Part shown: piece after piece, positions 18,238 to 29,717 of the stretch | Numbering within the stretch: position 1 is the stretch's first letter | Layout: the number at the start of each line of letters is the position of its first letter | Assembly: GCF_018531465.1 (NCBI RefSeq) | Contig: NZ_JAHDTF010000002.1 | Coordinates: forward strand, 186,001-250,000 | DNA: 64,000 bases | DNA from: Sphaerisporangium fuscum | GTDB taxonomy: Bacteria; Actinomycetota; Actinomycetes; Streptosporangiales; Streptosporangiaceae | Direction: 5' to 3' | Translations under genes and position numbers: made by a program | Notes under the pieces: generated by a model | Seen by the model: the letters and a program-made list of their open reading frames with translations, nothing else | What the model was told of the DNA's origin: nothing | The model's database searches: none

Positions 18238-18265
18238 CCGTAGATCTTCCCTCGCGGTCAATTTC

Positions 18266-18297
18266 ATGTATATTTCCAACTACATGTCATTCTACAT
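18266..18297. promoter_or_regulatory. TACAT-rich inverted repeats between divergent MarR-type genes
   Basis: Two overlapping inverted repeats occur: ATGTA-N10-TACAT (18266-18285) and ATGT-N6-ACAT (18284-18297). They lie in the AT-rich 76-bp gap between the two divergent regulator genes, where both promoters must be. This is the typical place and size for MarR-family operators, suggesting autoregulation. Confidence 0.5.
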
Positions 18298-18313
18298 GCA
18301 TTGGAGAAGGCTC

Positions 18314-18757
18314 ATGCCCGCGACCGACAAGCCGATCGGCTACTGGGTCAAGCACCTGCACAACCTGCTCGAAACGCTGCTGGACGCCCCCCTTTCGGAC
18401 GAGAGGCTGAGCAGGCGTCACTGGCAGACCCTCAACCTGCTCAGCCAGTCGGACCGTACCGTGCCGGAGCTCGAGCAGGCGCTCAGGCCGTTCTGGGAGG
18501 AGGGCGCCATCGACCTCGCGACGGTGCTCGATGGACCCGACGGCCTGGTCACACGAGGCTGGGTCGAGACCTCCGGCGAGGCGCTGTCCCTGACCGAGGA
18601 GGGCCGGGCCGGCCACGCCCACGTCGCCGACCGCGTCAACCGGGCCCGCCGCCTGGTGCTCGACGGGCTCAGCCCCGAGCAGTACGTCGAAACCGTGCAG
18701 AACCTGTCGGTCATGACCGAGAACGTCGAGAGGTTCCTCGCCGGCGCCAGGTCCTGA
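18314..18757 (+). CDS. MarR-like winged-helix protein
   Basis: The 147-residue protein starts at an ATG four bases after GGAGAAGG. It contains a winged-helix region (RRHWQTLNLLSQSDRTVPEL, then LVTRGWVETSGEALSLTEEG) and a C-terminal helix pair, as in small MarR-type transcription factors. The wing lacks the usual D-x-R-D arginine pattern, so it may bind poorly or differently. It is paired head to head with a canonical MarR gene and may be its target or partner. Confidence 0.75.
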   Translation: MPATDKPIGYWVKHLHNLLETLLDAPLSDERLSRRHWQTLNLLSQSDRTVPELEQALRPFWEEGAIDLATVLDGPDGLVTRGWVETSGEALSLTEEGRAGHAHVADRVNRARRLVLDGLSPEQYVETVQNLSVMTENVERFLAGARS

Positions 18758-18784
18758 GCCGGCACCGGCGGCCCGAGAGGAAAG

Positions 18785-18810
18785 CCCCGCCGGCCCGAAG
18801 GACGGCGGGG
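18785..18810. terminator. Hairpin between convergent MarR-like gene and ppc
   Basis: An 8-bp GC stem (CCCCGCCG and CGGCGGGG) with a 10-nt loop lies between two genes that end toward each other. It is a likely bidirectional intrinsic terminator of the T-poor actinobacterial kind. Confidence 0.6.
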
Positions 18811-18857
18811 AGTGATGCCTCGGCGCGACCGCCCCTCGCGGCGGAGCGTACGAAGGC

Positions 18858-21554
<2,697 letters not shown>

Positions 21555-21643
21555 ACCGCTTCGAGAGCTGGATACCAGTCTCACCAATTGGACTAGACCA
21601 TTGTGTGTACAGCACATGAACGGCCGCGAGCTGCGGAGATCCT

Positions 21644-23200
21644 TCAGGCGGGCCGGGAGACGGCGGCCAGGATGTCGGGCAGGCGGGCGTAGCCGATGAC
21701 GGAGGCGAGCCGCCGCCCCCCGTACGCCGCCGCCAGGCCGTACGGCACCACGACCGCCGCCGTCCAGGTGAGGCCGAAGAGCACCGGCAGCACGACCGGG
21801 AGCGCCAGCACGCCGGTGCCGAGCATCGCGCCGAACGACCCCACGAACGCCACGCCGCCCTGCCCCGGTGCCGCGCTGGTGAAGGCGTTGATCCGCTCGG
21901 GATAGGTGTAGGGCAGGATCACGCTGGTCACGGCCCCGACGCCGAGCGCGACCTGAAGGAGGCCGGCGGCGGTGAGCAGGGCGGGGACGGCCCAGAGCAG
22001 GCGCCCCGCGACCAGGGCCGCCGCGACCGACACCACGGCGAGCAGCGGGACCGCCACGAGCGATACGGCGAGGTGACGTCCGGCGAAGTCGGCGCGCAGC
22101 CGGCGGGCGTCGGAGTAGACGATCGCGTTCATCCACAGGGCCCGCCCGTCGATGCCGAACGCGTTGGACGCCTGGAGCCCGATCATGAGCGCCGCGATGC
22201 ACGCCGGGACGACGGCCATGGCCGGTCCCCGCAGGCCGTGCTCGCCGCTGTTCAGGGAGATCATGAACACCCCTGAGAAGCCGACGGCCGCCATCCAGCC
22301 CATGCGTCCCCGTGGTTCGCGCCGGATGTACTTCAGCTCCTTGGCGACGACGGCGCCGAGCGCCCCGCCGGGGACCAGGCCGTCGAATCGGCTGCGGCGC
22401 ACCGACCCGACCTGGGTGGAGGAGTCGGCGGTGACCATGGCCCTGCGCAGCGCGGCCATCCACAGCGAGCCGATCGTGAGCACCGCCAGGGCCAGCGTCG
22501 CGACCTCGGCGAGCGCCAGGGGGCCGCCGTCCGCGATCGCGTGGGCGGCCATCCCCGGCGGCCCCCACCGCACCAGCGAGGCGAGCCCGGCGAGGAAGCC
22601 CCGCGGATCACCCCCGAACCCCTGGTTCAGCAGCAGGTTGGGCAACTGGGTCAGCAGGATCACCACGACCGCGCCCACGGCCAGCAGGTCGCGGCCCCGG
22701 CGGGTACGCAGCGCGCCCGACAGCGCCGTGGTGACGGCCCGCGACGCGACCAGGCAGAACGCCACCTGCAGGACGACCGCCACCAGGCCGATCAGCACCC
22801 CGGTGAGGCTACGGGAGAGCCCGACCACGGCCCCGAGGAGGAAGGCCAGCGAGGCCAGGGGCCAGGGACCGGTGGCCGAGGCGGCGAACATGCCGACGGC
22901 CATCTGCCGGGCGGTCAGCGGGAAGAGCGCGAGCCGCGCCGGGTCGAGCGTCTCGTCGACGCCGAAGACGAGCAGCGGGCCGACGACCCACACGAGCGTG
23001 AGCGCGGTGAACGCCACCATCCCGGTGTCGAGAGCGACCTCGGCGGGCGCGAACCGCAGCAGGCTCATCAGGACGAAGCCGCCGCCGGCCACCAGCACGG
23101 CCGCGAGCACCGTGAAGACGAAACCGACCTGGCGCATGGTGTCGCCACGCAGGTTGCCCGCGATCAGGCGCAGCTTCAGGCGGACGAACAGCCAGGCCAC
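21644..23200 (-). CDS. ABC transporter permease-like membrane protein
   Basis: The 518-residue protein is strongly hydrophobic with about ten to twelve predicted membrane helices arranged in two halves, separated by a charged cytoplasmic segment near residues 265-300 (KELKYIRREPRGR). It follows an ABC ATPase gene by 21 bp behind a GGAGGTGAG ribosome site, so it is the membrane part of that exporter. It lacks any recognised permease signature and belongs to the large ABC-2-like group. The substrate is unknown. Confidence 0.85.
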   Translation of the reverse strand: MAWLFVRLKLRLIAGNLRGDTMRQVGFVFTVLAAVLVAGGGFVLMSLLRFAPAEVALDTGMVAFTALTLVWVVGPLLVFGVDETLDPARLALFPLTARQMAVGMFAASATGPWPLASLAFLLGAVVGLSRSLTGVLIGLVAVVLQVAFCLVASRAVTTALSGALRTRRGRDLLAVGAVVVILLTQLPNLLLNQGFGGDPRGFLAGLASLVRWGPPGMAAHAIADGGPLALAEVATLALAVLTIGSLWMAALRRAMVTADSSTQVGSVRRSRFDGLVPGGALGAVVAKELKYIRREPRGRMGWMAAVGFSGVFMISLNSGEHGLRGPAMAVVPACIAALMIGLQASNAFGIDGRALWMNAIVYSDARRLRADFAGRHLAVSLVAVPLLAVVSVAAALVAGRLLWAVPALLTAAGLLQVALGVGAVTSVILPYTYPERINAFTSAAPGQGGVAFVGSFGAMLGTGVLALPVVLPVLFGLTWTAAVVVPYGLAAAYGGRRLASVIGYARLPDILAAVSRPA

Positions 23201-23221
23201 GGCGCTCTCACCTCCACCCGG

Positions 23222-24040
23222 TCACGGGGACGACGAGCCGAGCCACGACAGTCCCTCCTCGCCGTTGCCGCGCGCGCCCACGAGGTGGAGCAGGGCCTCG
23301 TTGAGCGTCTGGCCGCCGCGGACGTCGCCGAGCGGGCCCTGGGCGACGATGTGGCCGTGGTTCATGACCGACACCCAGTCGCACAGGCGCTCGACCAGCT
23401 CCATCACGTGGCTGGAGAACACCACGGTCGAGCCGGAGGCGGTGTAGCGGCGCAGGACCTCCACGAGGGTGTTGGCGCTGACGGGGTCGACCCCCTCGAA
23501 GGGCTCGTCGAGAAAGAGCACCTCCGGGTTGTGCAGGAGCGCGGCGGCCAGGCCGATCTTCTTGCGCATCCCGGTGGAGTAGTCGACGACCAGTTTGTCG
23601 GCCGAGTCGGCGAGGTCCATGACCTTGAGCAGCTCCTCGGCACGCCGCGCCACCTCGTCCTTCGGGATGCCGCGGATCTGGCCGTTGTACGACAGCAGCT
23701 CGCGCCCGGACAGCCGTTCGAACAGGCGCAGCCCTTCGGGCAGCACGCCGACGCGGGACTTCACCGCGACCGGGTCGCGCCACACGTCCACCCCGCCGAC
23801 CTCCGCGGTGCCCGAGTCGGGCAGCAGCAGACCGGTGATCATGCTGAGGGTGGTGGTCTTCCCGGCGCCGTTGGGCCCCACCAGACCGGCGAAACTGCCG
23901 CGCGGGACCACCAGGTCGACCCCGGCGACCGCCACCTGCGCGCCGAAGCGCTTGAACAGCCCGCGCGTCCGGACCGCTTCCGGGACCCCGGGCGTGCCCG
24001 CCGGATCCGCCGAGCCGGCCCCACCGGCGAGATCGGTCAT
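23222..24040 (-). CDS. ABC transporter ATP-binding protein
   Basis: The 272-residue ATPase has Walker A GPNGAGKTTT, Q-loop region VLPEGLRLF, signature YSTGMRKKIGLA and Walker B EVLFLDEPFEG. It is of the ABC-2/multidrug exporter type. The first 20 residues are a low-complexity Gly/Ala/Pro extension. It is first in a two-gene operon with the membrane permease and divergent from the acyl-CoA carboxylase beta gene. Confidence 0.95.
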   Translation of the reverse strand: MTDLAGGAGSADPAGTPGVPEAVRTRGLFKRFGAQVAVAGVDLVVPRGSFAGLVGPNGAGKTTTLSMITGLLLPDSGTAEVGGVDVWRDPVAVKSRVGVLPEGLRLFERLSGRELLSYNGQIRGIPKDEVARRAEELLKVMDLADSADKLVVDYSTGMRKKIGLAAALLHNPEVLFLDEPFEGVDPVSANTLVEVLRRYTASGSTVVFSSHVMELVERLCDWVSVMNHGHIVAQGPLGDVRGGQTLNEALLHLVGARGNGEEGLSWLGSSSP

Positions 24041-24141
24041 CCCGTCACTCTAACCGCGCCGGACGCCCCGGGGGCGGCGCGGCAGGTGGTTCGCCGGGCA
24101 CCGGGTGACCGGCGAGATCGGCGGAGAGCTAACCTACCGGC

Positions 24142-25740
24142 ATGAGTGCTGAGCCCGTTCCCCATGTCGAAGGTGTCGACCCGCACACCACCGCGGGCAA
24201 GATCGCTGATCTGGAGCGACGCCTCTACGAAGCCGCCCACGCCGGATCCGCGCGGGCCGTCGAGAAGCAGCATGCCAAGGGCAAGATGACCGCCCGCGAG
24301 CGGCTGGTCGCGTTCCTCGACGAAGGGTCGTTCGTGGAGTTCGACGAGCTGGCCCGCCACAGGTCGTCCAACTTCGGCCTGGAGCGCGAGCGGCCGTACG
24401 GCGACGGCGTCGTCACGGGCCACGGCACGGTCGCGGGCCGGCCGGTCGCGGTCTTCGCGCAGGACTTCACCGTCTTCGGCGGCTCGCTGGGCGAGGTCTT
24501 CGGCGAGAAGATCGTCAAGGTCATGGACCACGCCCTGAAGACCGGGTGCCCGGTCGTCGGCATCAACGACTCCGGCGGCGCTCGCATCCAGGAGGGCGTC
24601 GTCTCGCTCGGGCTCTACGCCGAGATCTTCAAGCGGAACGTCCACGCGTCCGGCGTGGTGCCGCAGATCTCCCTGATCATGGGCCCGTGCGCCGGAGGCG
24701 CGGTGTACTCCCCCGCGCTGACCGACTTCGTGCTCATGGTGCGCGAGAAGTCCCACATGTTCATCACCGGCCCCGACGTCATCAAGACCGTCACGGGCGA
24801 GGAGGTGACGTTCGAGGAGCTCGGCGGCGCGCACACCCACAACTCCAAGTCCGGCGTCGCCCACTACGAGGCCTCCGACGAGAACGACTGCCTGGAGTTC
24901 GCCAAGGCGCTGCTGTCGTACCTGCCGTCCAACAACATGGACGACCCGCCGGTCTTCGACTCCCCGGCCGACCTCACGGTGAACGACCTCGACCGCGAGC
25001 TCGACACGCTCATCCCCGACTCGGCGAACCAGCCGTACGACATGCACCAGGTGATCGAGCACGTGCTCGACGACGGCGAGTTCCTGGAGATCCACGCGGG
25101 CTTCGCCCCGAACATCGTCGTGGGCTTCGGCCGCGTCGAGGGCCAGTCGGTCGGCGTGGTCGCCAACCAGCCGATGAGCTTCGCGGGCACGCTCGACATC
25201 GCCGCCTCCGAGAAGGCCGCCCGCTTCGTCCGCACCTGTGACGCCTTCAACATCCCGGTGCTGACCTTCGTCGACGTACCGGGCTTCCTTCCGGGCACCG
25301 ACCAGGAGTGGAACGGCATCATCCGGCGCGGCGCCAAGCTGCTGTACGCCTACGCCGAGGCGACCGTGCCGCTCGTCACGGTGATCACCCGCAAGGCGTA
25401 CGGCGGCGCGTACGACGTCATGGGCTCCAAGCACCTCGGCGCCGACATCAACCTGGCGTGGCCGACCGCCCAGATCGCCGTCATGGGGGCCCAGGGCGCG
25501 GTGAACATCCTGTACCGGCGCGAGCTCGCCACCGCCGAGAACCCCGAGGAGGAGCGGGCCCGCCTGATCTCCGACTACGAGGACACCCTCGCCAACCCCT
25601 ACCTCGCCGCCGAGCGGGGGTACGTCGACGCGGTCATCAGGCCCTCCGACACGCGGGTGCAGATCGTCCGGGCGCTGCGCGCGCTGCGCAACAAGCGCCA
25701 GACGCTGCCGCCGAAGAAGCACGGCAACATCCCCCTCTAG
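24142..25740 (+). CDS. pccB: Acyl-CoA carboxylase beta subunit (carboxyltransferase)
   Basis: The 532-residue carboxyltransferase moves CO2 from biotin to propionyl- or acetyl-CoA, giving methylmalonyl- or malonyl-CoA for fatty acid, odd-chain and polyketide metabolism. The crotonase-type halves are complete: the first CoA oxyanion region [10 protein letters not shown] and [11 protein letters not shown], the second [17 protein letters not shown] and [19 protein letters not shown]. It is followed by the epsilon subunit gene after 9 bp. The matching biotinylated alpha subunit is at 48.1 kb. A TAACCT element about 10 bp before the ATG suggests a leaderless or short-leader transcript. Confidence 0.95.
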   Translation: MSAEPVPHVEGVDPHTTAGKIADLERRLYEAAHAGSARAVEKQHAKGKMTARERLVAFLDEGSFVEFDELARHRSSNFGLERERPYGDGVVTGHGTVAGRPVAVFAQDFTVFGGSLGEVFGEKIVKVMDHALKTGCPVVGINDSGGARIQEGVVSLGLYAEIFKRNVHASGVVPQISLIMGPCAGGAVYSPALTDFVLMVREKSHMFITGPDVIKTVTGEEVTFEELGGAHTHNSKSGVAHYEASDENDCLEFAKALLSYLPSNNMDDPPVFDSPADLTVNDLDRELDTLIPDSANQPYDMHQVIEHVLDDGEFLEIHAGFAPNIVVGFGRVEGQSVGVVANQPMSFAGTLDIAASEKAARFVRTCDAFNIPVLTFVDVPGFLPGTDQEWNGIIRRGAKLLYAYAEATVPLVTVITRKAYGGAYDVMGSKHLGADINLAWPTAQIAVMGAQGAVNILYRRELATAENPEEERARLISDYEDTLANPYLAAERGYVDAVIRPSDTRVQIVRALRALRNKRQTLPPKKHGNIPL

Positions 25741-25749
25741 GAGGCGTCG

Positions 25750-25953
25750 ATGGACCAGCCCTTTCTGAGGATCATTCACGGTGAGGCCACTCCGGAGGAG
25801 GTCGCCGCACTGGTCATCGCGGTGGCCTCCCGAGCCTCGGCACCCTCTCAAACCCCCCGAACCCGGGGCGCGTGGCGCAACCCCGAACATCTCATGAGAA
25901 AGGCGTTGCCAAAGGGACCAGGTGCCTGGCGATCGAGCTCACGACCGCATTAG
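25750..25953 (+). CDS. Acyl-CoA carboxylase epsilon subunit
   Basis: The 67-residue protein begins MDQPFLRIIHGEATPEEVAAL and ends with the usual basic, Trp-containing tail (RGAWRNPEH, then GPGAWRSSSRPH). Short epsilon subunits of this kind bridge the alpha and beta parts of actinobacterial acyl-CoA carboxylases and raise their activity. Its position directly after the beta gene confirms the call. Confidence 0.88.
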   Translation: MDQPFLRIIHGEATPEEVAALVIAVASRASAPSQTPRTRGAWRNPEHLMRKALPKGPGAWRSSSRPH

Positions 25954-26056
25954 ATCTCTGGAAGTGGGTGTCAAGCGCGCTAAGAGTTGGGACTATCTAG
26001 AAATGGGGGAATATAGTCAGCCGATCATCGCCTAGGACCGAGGCCTGGAGGAGAGC

Positions 26057-27004
26057 ATGGCAATCCCGGACCTCACACCGCATCCCGTGGCGGCGAAATA
26101 CGCCGTCCTCGTGGACGTCGGCTACCTGTACGCTGCGGCGGGCGAGGTCCTCCTGGGTGCCAAAGAGCGCAAGGAATACCGCGTCGCCGCCGACGAGCTC
26201 ATCCAGGCGCTCAAGAAGCACGCGATGGAGCGCATCCCCGGTGAGCTGCTGCGAGTCTACTGGTACGACGCCGCGCGCGACCGGGTACCCACCGTCGACC
26301 AGCGCGTCATCGCGCAGCTTCCCTGGGTCAAGGTACGGCTCGGCAACCTCAACGCGCGGGGGCAGCAGAAAGGCGTCGACGCGCAGATCCGGAGCGACCT
26401 GGAGGCCCTGGCCCGCCACCACGCGGTGAGCGACACCGTCCTCATCGCCGGGGACGAGGACATGGTGCCCGCCGTCGAGGCCGCGCAGACCTTCGGCGTC
26501 CGCATCCACCTGTGGGGCGTCGAACCTCCCTACGGCACCAACCAGGCCGAACGCCTGGTGTGGGAATCCGACACCGTGGAGGAACTGACCGCCGACTTCC
26601 TGCGGCCCTACTTCAGCCGCGCCGCCCAGGTCGTACCCGCCGCCGCGCCGTCGCCGCCCTCGCCCGCGCAGGTCTTCGCCGGCCGCACCGCGATCAGCGC
26701 CAAACCGGCGTTCAAGAGCCCGGGCCAGGTCACCAAGCTCGGCCCGAGCCGCCCCAGGGTCGAAGAGGTCGGCGAGCACGTCGCGCAGAAGTGGATTCTC
26801 ACCCGAGGCCGCGACAACATCCGCGACCTCCTCCCCGGCCCCCTCCTGCCCACGGTCATCGACACCGAGCTTCTGATCGAGGCCGAAAAGGAACTCGGCC
26901 ACTCCCTGCGCCCCTACCCCGAGGCCAGGGTGTGGCTCCGCGACGGCTTCTGGGCCAGGGTCTACCGCGAGTTCGACCTGGGAGTAGGCATCTCCACCAA
27001 ATAA
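26057..27004 (+). CDS. NYN domain-containing protein (PIN-like nuclease fold)
   Basis: The 315-residue protein has an N-terminal NYN/PIN-like domain (about residues 12-190). Acidic residues expected to bind metal are in AVLVDVGYLYAA, KGVDAQIRSDL and IAGDEDMVPA. A Pro/Ala-rich linker follows, then a C-terminal domain of about 90 residues (LLPTVIDTELLIEAEKELG) resembling an OST-HTH/LOTUS-type fold. Such proteins are thought to be RNA-processing nucleases. The ATG has a GGAGGAGAGC ribosome site, and a TATAGT element lies about 40 bp upstream. The target is unknown. Confidence 0.85.
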   Translation: MAIPDLTPHPVAAKYAVLVDVGYLYAAAGEVLLGAKERKEYRVAADELIQALKKHAMERIPGELLRVYWYDAARDRVPTVDQRVIAQLPWVKVRLGNLNARGQQKGVDAQIRSDLEALARHHAVSDTVLIAGDEDMVPAVEAAQTFGVRIHLWGVEPPYGTNQAERLVWESDTVEELTADFLRPYFSRAAQVVPAAAPSPPSPAQVFAGRTAISAKPAFKSPGQVTKLGPSRPRVEEVGEHVAQKWILTRGRDNIRDLLPGPLLPTVIDTELLIEAEKELGHSLRPYPEARVWLRDGFWARVYREFDLGVGISTK

Positions 27005-27223
27005 CCCCCATCCGGCCCTCGCGAAAGGACAGCCGCGCCCTAACCCCGCACGCCCCGCACGGCGGAACCACCCCCGGCCCTCGCCTCCACTTCCCGGCGC
27101 CGCGACGGCGAGAAGGAGGTACGGCGAAGTCGGCGCCGCCGTACGGTGGGGGCCGGACAGGGTGGACGGTCGTGTCCGATTCTCGCCAGCCGCCCTCTGT
27201 GAACAGGACATAACGTCGTACTC

Positions 27224-28744
27224 GTGACCCCACACCAGACTCTCGACTTCGACTCCTGCTACCGCGCGGTGAGTGCCAGGGACACGAGGTTCGACGGGCG
27301 CTTCTACACCGCCGTCACCTCGACGGGGATCTACTGCCGGCCGATCTGTCCCGCCCGTACCCCGGCGCGGCGCAACGTGCGGTTCTACCGGCACGCCGCG
27401 GCGGCCGAGGCGGCCGGCTTCCGTCCCTGCCGCCGCTGCCGCCCCGAGCTCAGCCCCGGCGACCCCGGCTGGGACGTCGGCGCTGATCTGGTGGGCCGCG
27501 CGCTACGGCTGATCGACGACGGCGTGGCGGACGAGTACGGTGTCGCCGGCCTGGCGAACCGTCTGCACATCACCGAGCGGCACCTGCTGCGGATCTTCAC
27601 CGGGCGCCTCGGCGCCGGCCCGCTGGCCGTGGCCCGGACCCGGCGGCTGCTGCTCGCCAAGCAACTCCTCACCGAGACCTCGCTTCCGATCACGGACGTG
27701 GCGTTCGCGGCGGGCTTCGGCAGCGTGCGGCAGTTCAACGCCACGATGAAGGAGGCGTACGGCTTCTCCCCGAGCGACCTGCGCCGGACATCAGGGCCGG
27801 TGACCCGCCCGGTCGGCCCTTCGGGCGCGGCGACTCCCGGCATGCCCGCGACCCTGAACCTCCGGCTCGCCCATCGAACCCCCTACGACTCCGGAACGCT
27901 CTTCCGCTACCTCGCCGCCCGCGCCATCCCCGGGGTCGAGGAGGCCGACGCGACGGCGTACCGGAGGGCCGTGCCCGGCGGGCTGATCACCCTCGTCCCC
28001 GGCGACGGCCATTTCACCCTGTCGGTCACCCTCGACGACACCCGTCACCTGGCCAGGATCGTCGCCCGCTGCCGGCGGCTGCTCGACCTGGACGCCGACC
28101 CGGACGCGATCGCCGCGGCACTCGGGACGACCGCCCTGCGCCCCCTCCTCGCGCTCCGCCCGGGCCTGCGCGTGCCCGGCGCCTTCGACGGCTTCGAGCT
28201 GGCGGTCCGCGCGGTGGTCGGCCAGCAGGTGTCGGTGGCGGGGGCCAGAACCCTGCTCGGCAGGATCGCCGCCCGCGCCGGCATGCCCGCCAAACCCTGC
28301 GACATCACAACAACCGCTGCCCACCCCGAGCCGGGCGCGACCGTCTCGCCGTCTGGGAGCCCGAACGGCGACCACCCCCGGCTGCTGTTCCCGACGGCCG
28401 AACGCCTGGCGGAGGCGGACCTGACCGGCCTCGGCCTCACCGGACGGCGCATCGCGACCCTGAAGATCCTCGCCGAGAAGGCGGCCACCGGCGAACTCGA
28501 CCTGGACGGCGGAGCCGACCCCGCCGAGACGGCCTCCCGGCTGCTGGCCATCCCCGGCATCGGGCCATGGACCACGGGCTACATCGTGATGCGCGCCCTG
28601 CACGACCCCGACGCCTGGCCCACCGGCGATCTGGGCCTGCGCCGCGCCATGAAGGCCCTCGACATCACCGAGGACGACATCGACCGCTGGCGCCCCTGGC
28701 GAGCCTACGCCGCCCTCCACCTATGGAGCTCCGAACACCCCTGA
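27224..28744 (+). CDS. Ada-AraC-AlkA fusion: methyl-sensing regulator / 3-methyladenine DNA glycosylase
   Basis: The 506-residue protein has three modules. Residues 1-80 are the Ada methylphosphotriester domain with the zinc ligands Cys38, Cys42, Cys69 and Cys72. Residues about 90-190 are an AraC-type helix-turn-helix. From about residue 205 an AlkA N-domain and HhH-GPD glycosylase domain follow, with hairpin IPGIGPWTTGY and the catalytic Asp of PTGDLGLR. It should sense alkylated DNA backbone and excise alkylated bases. It lacks the O6-methylguanine methyltransferase domain of E. coli Ada; no ogt gene is adjacent. The GTG start has no strong ribosome site. Confidence 0.95.
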   Translation: MTPHQTLDFDSCYRAVSARDTRFDGRFYTAVTSTGIYCRPICPARTPARRNVRFYRHAAAAEAAGFRPCRRCRPELSPGDPGWDVGADLVGRALRLIDDGVADEYGVAGLANRLHITERHLLRIFTGRLGAGPLAVARTRRLLLAKQLLTETSLPITDVAFAAGFGSVRQFNATMKEAYGFSPSDLRRTSGPVTRPVGPSGAATPGMPATLNLRLAHRTPYDSGTLFRYLAARAIPGVEEADATAYRRAVPGGLITLVPGDGHFTLSVTLDDTRHLARIVARCRRLLDLDADPDAIAAALGTTALRPLLALRPGLRVPGAFDGFELAVRAVVGQQVSVAGARTLLGRIAARAGMPAKPCDITTTAAHPEPGATVSPSGSPNGDHPRLLFPTAERLAEADLTGLGLTGRRIATLKILAEKAATGELDLDGGADPAETASRLLAIPGIGPWTTGYIVMRALHDPDAWPTGDLGLRRAMKALDITEDDIDRWRPWRAYAALHLWSSEHP

Positions 28745-28805
28745 ACCCTGCACCAACTCATGATTAGCTCTGCGTGAGTATATGAATACGTATAGTGTTC
28801 ACGTC

Positions 28806-29675
28806 GTGCCGACCCGAGAACATGAAATCTTGCTTGAGCTCATTCAAGAACGGCCATCCCTCGCAGCCGACCTGCTGGAATTCGTCCAACCGGGCGCCGT
28901 CCCCGCCTTCAGCATGGCACGCGTGGAGTCAGGAGATCTAAAAGAGCACACGCCCACCGAATACCGGGCCGACACCGTGGTGAGCCTACACTCGGGAGAG
29001 CGGTCGGTGACGGCGCTGATCGTGGAGGTCCAGCGCGGCAAGGACACGAACAAACACTGGAGCTGGCCCGCCTACCTCGCCACACTCCGCGCACGGCTGC
29101 GCTGCCCGGTGATGCTGCTGGTGGTCAGCCCCTCCCGCCAAGGTGCCCGCTGGTGCGGCAGTCCGATCCCTCTGGGCCACCCCGGACTTGTCCTGACCCC
29201 CCTGGTGCTGGGCCCCGACGAGGTCCCAGTGATCATCGACCCTGACCAGGCCCAGGCCAACCCGGAGCTGTCAGTGCTCTCCGCGCTGCTCCACAGCCGT
29301 GACCCCGAGGCCGAAAAAGTCCTGGCGGCCATGCTCGACGGGCTCGAGCACATCGAGTTGGAGCAGGCGCAAGGTTATATTGACGAGGTCCTGGCCATTC
29401 TTCCCTCAGTGGCCCGGCGACTCCTGGAGGCGATGTTGAGCACACGAACCCGCGAGTACAAGAGCGATTACGCCCGCCACTACTACGGGAAGGGCGAGGC
29501 CAAGATGCTCCTCGCGGTGCTGTCCGCGCGCGGGATCGACGTGCCGGACGACGCCCGAGCGCGCATCACCGCGTGTACCGGGCCGCCACGGCCGAGTCGA
29601 TCGACGATCTGTTCGTCTGAGTTCTCGGCCTCGCCACGCCCCTCCACCGACCGGGCCCCTGTGATCTCGATCTGA
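28806..29675 (+). CDS. Rpn-like PD-(D/E)XK nuclease family protein with frame-shifted C-terminus
   Basis: The protein resembles the actinobacterial Rpn/transposase-associated nuclease family. Core residues are the Asp of YRADTVVSL and the Glu-Gln of ALIVEVQRGKD, then the family phrase HWSWPAYLATLRARL. The GTG at 28806 is chosen because a TATAGT hexamer ends nine bases before it, fitting leaderless transcription; an ATG at 28782 is upstream. The 3' end is unusual: after RARITACT the frame continues as a Pro/Ser-rich tail, while the -1 frame at 29575-29620 reads VYRAATAESIDDLFV then stop, the expected family ending. An out-of-frame deletion is likely. Confidence 0.8.
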   Translation: MPTREHEILLELIQERPSLAADLLEFVQPGAVPAFSMARVESGDLKEHTPTEYRADTVVSLHSGERSVTALIVEVQRGKDTNKHWSWPAYLATLRARLRCPVMLLVVSPSRQGARWCGSPIPLGHPGLVLTPLVLGPDEVPVIIDPDQAQANPELSVLSALLHSRDPEAEKVLAAMLDGLEHIELEQAQGYIDEVLAILPSVARRLLEAMLSTRTREYKSDYARHYYGKGEAKMLLAVLSARGIDVPDDARARITACTGPPRPSRSTICSSEFSASPRPSTDRAPVISI

Positions 29676-29699
29676 ATGTTCGGGATCACAGGGGCCCGG
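29651..29699. terminator. Strong bidirectional hairpin terminator
   Basis: A perfect 16-bp inverted repeat (29651-29666 and 29684-29699; arm CCGGGCCCCTGTGATC) encloses a 17-nt loop. It lies between the convergent nuclease-like gene and the last gene of the Tad-linked operon. The extended stop codon of the nuclease frame at 29673-29675 falls inside the loop, which again suggests that the original stop was upstream at 29618-29620. Confidence 0.8.
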
Positions 29700-29717
29700 C
29701 GGCTTCTGGGAGTCGGG

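Noticed and set aside
18237..18279. MarR gene starting at 18279 or 18267
   Set aside because: These ATGs lie within the palindromic operator region between divergent genes and add residues not typical of the family; 18237 is better placed.
21555..22568. Upstream in-frame extension of ppc, which would make a fused protein of 1236 residues
   Set aside because: The extension lies in another frame of the ABC permease gene, is Arg/Gly-rich without homology, and PEP carboxylase has a normal length from 21554.
28741..28806. ATG at 28782 as the nuclease-like gene start
   Set aside because: A TATAGT promoter hexamer lies between it and the GTG at 28806, so a transcript from that promoter would not include the ATG; kept only as an alternative.
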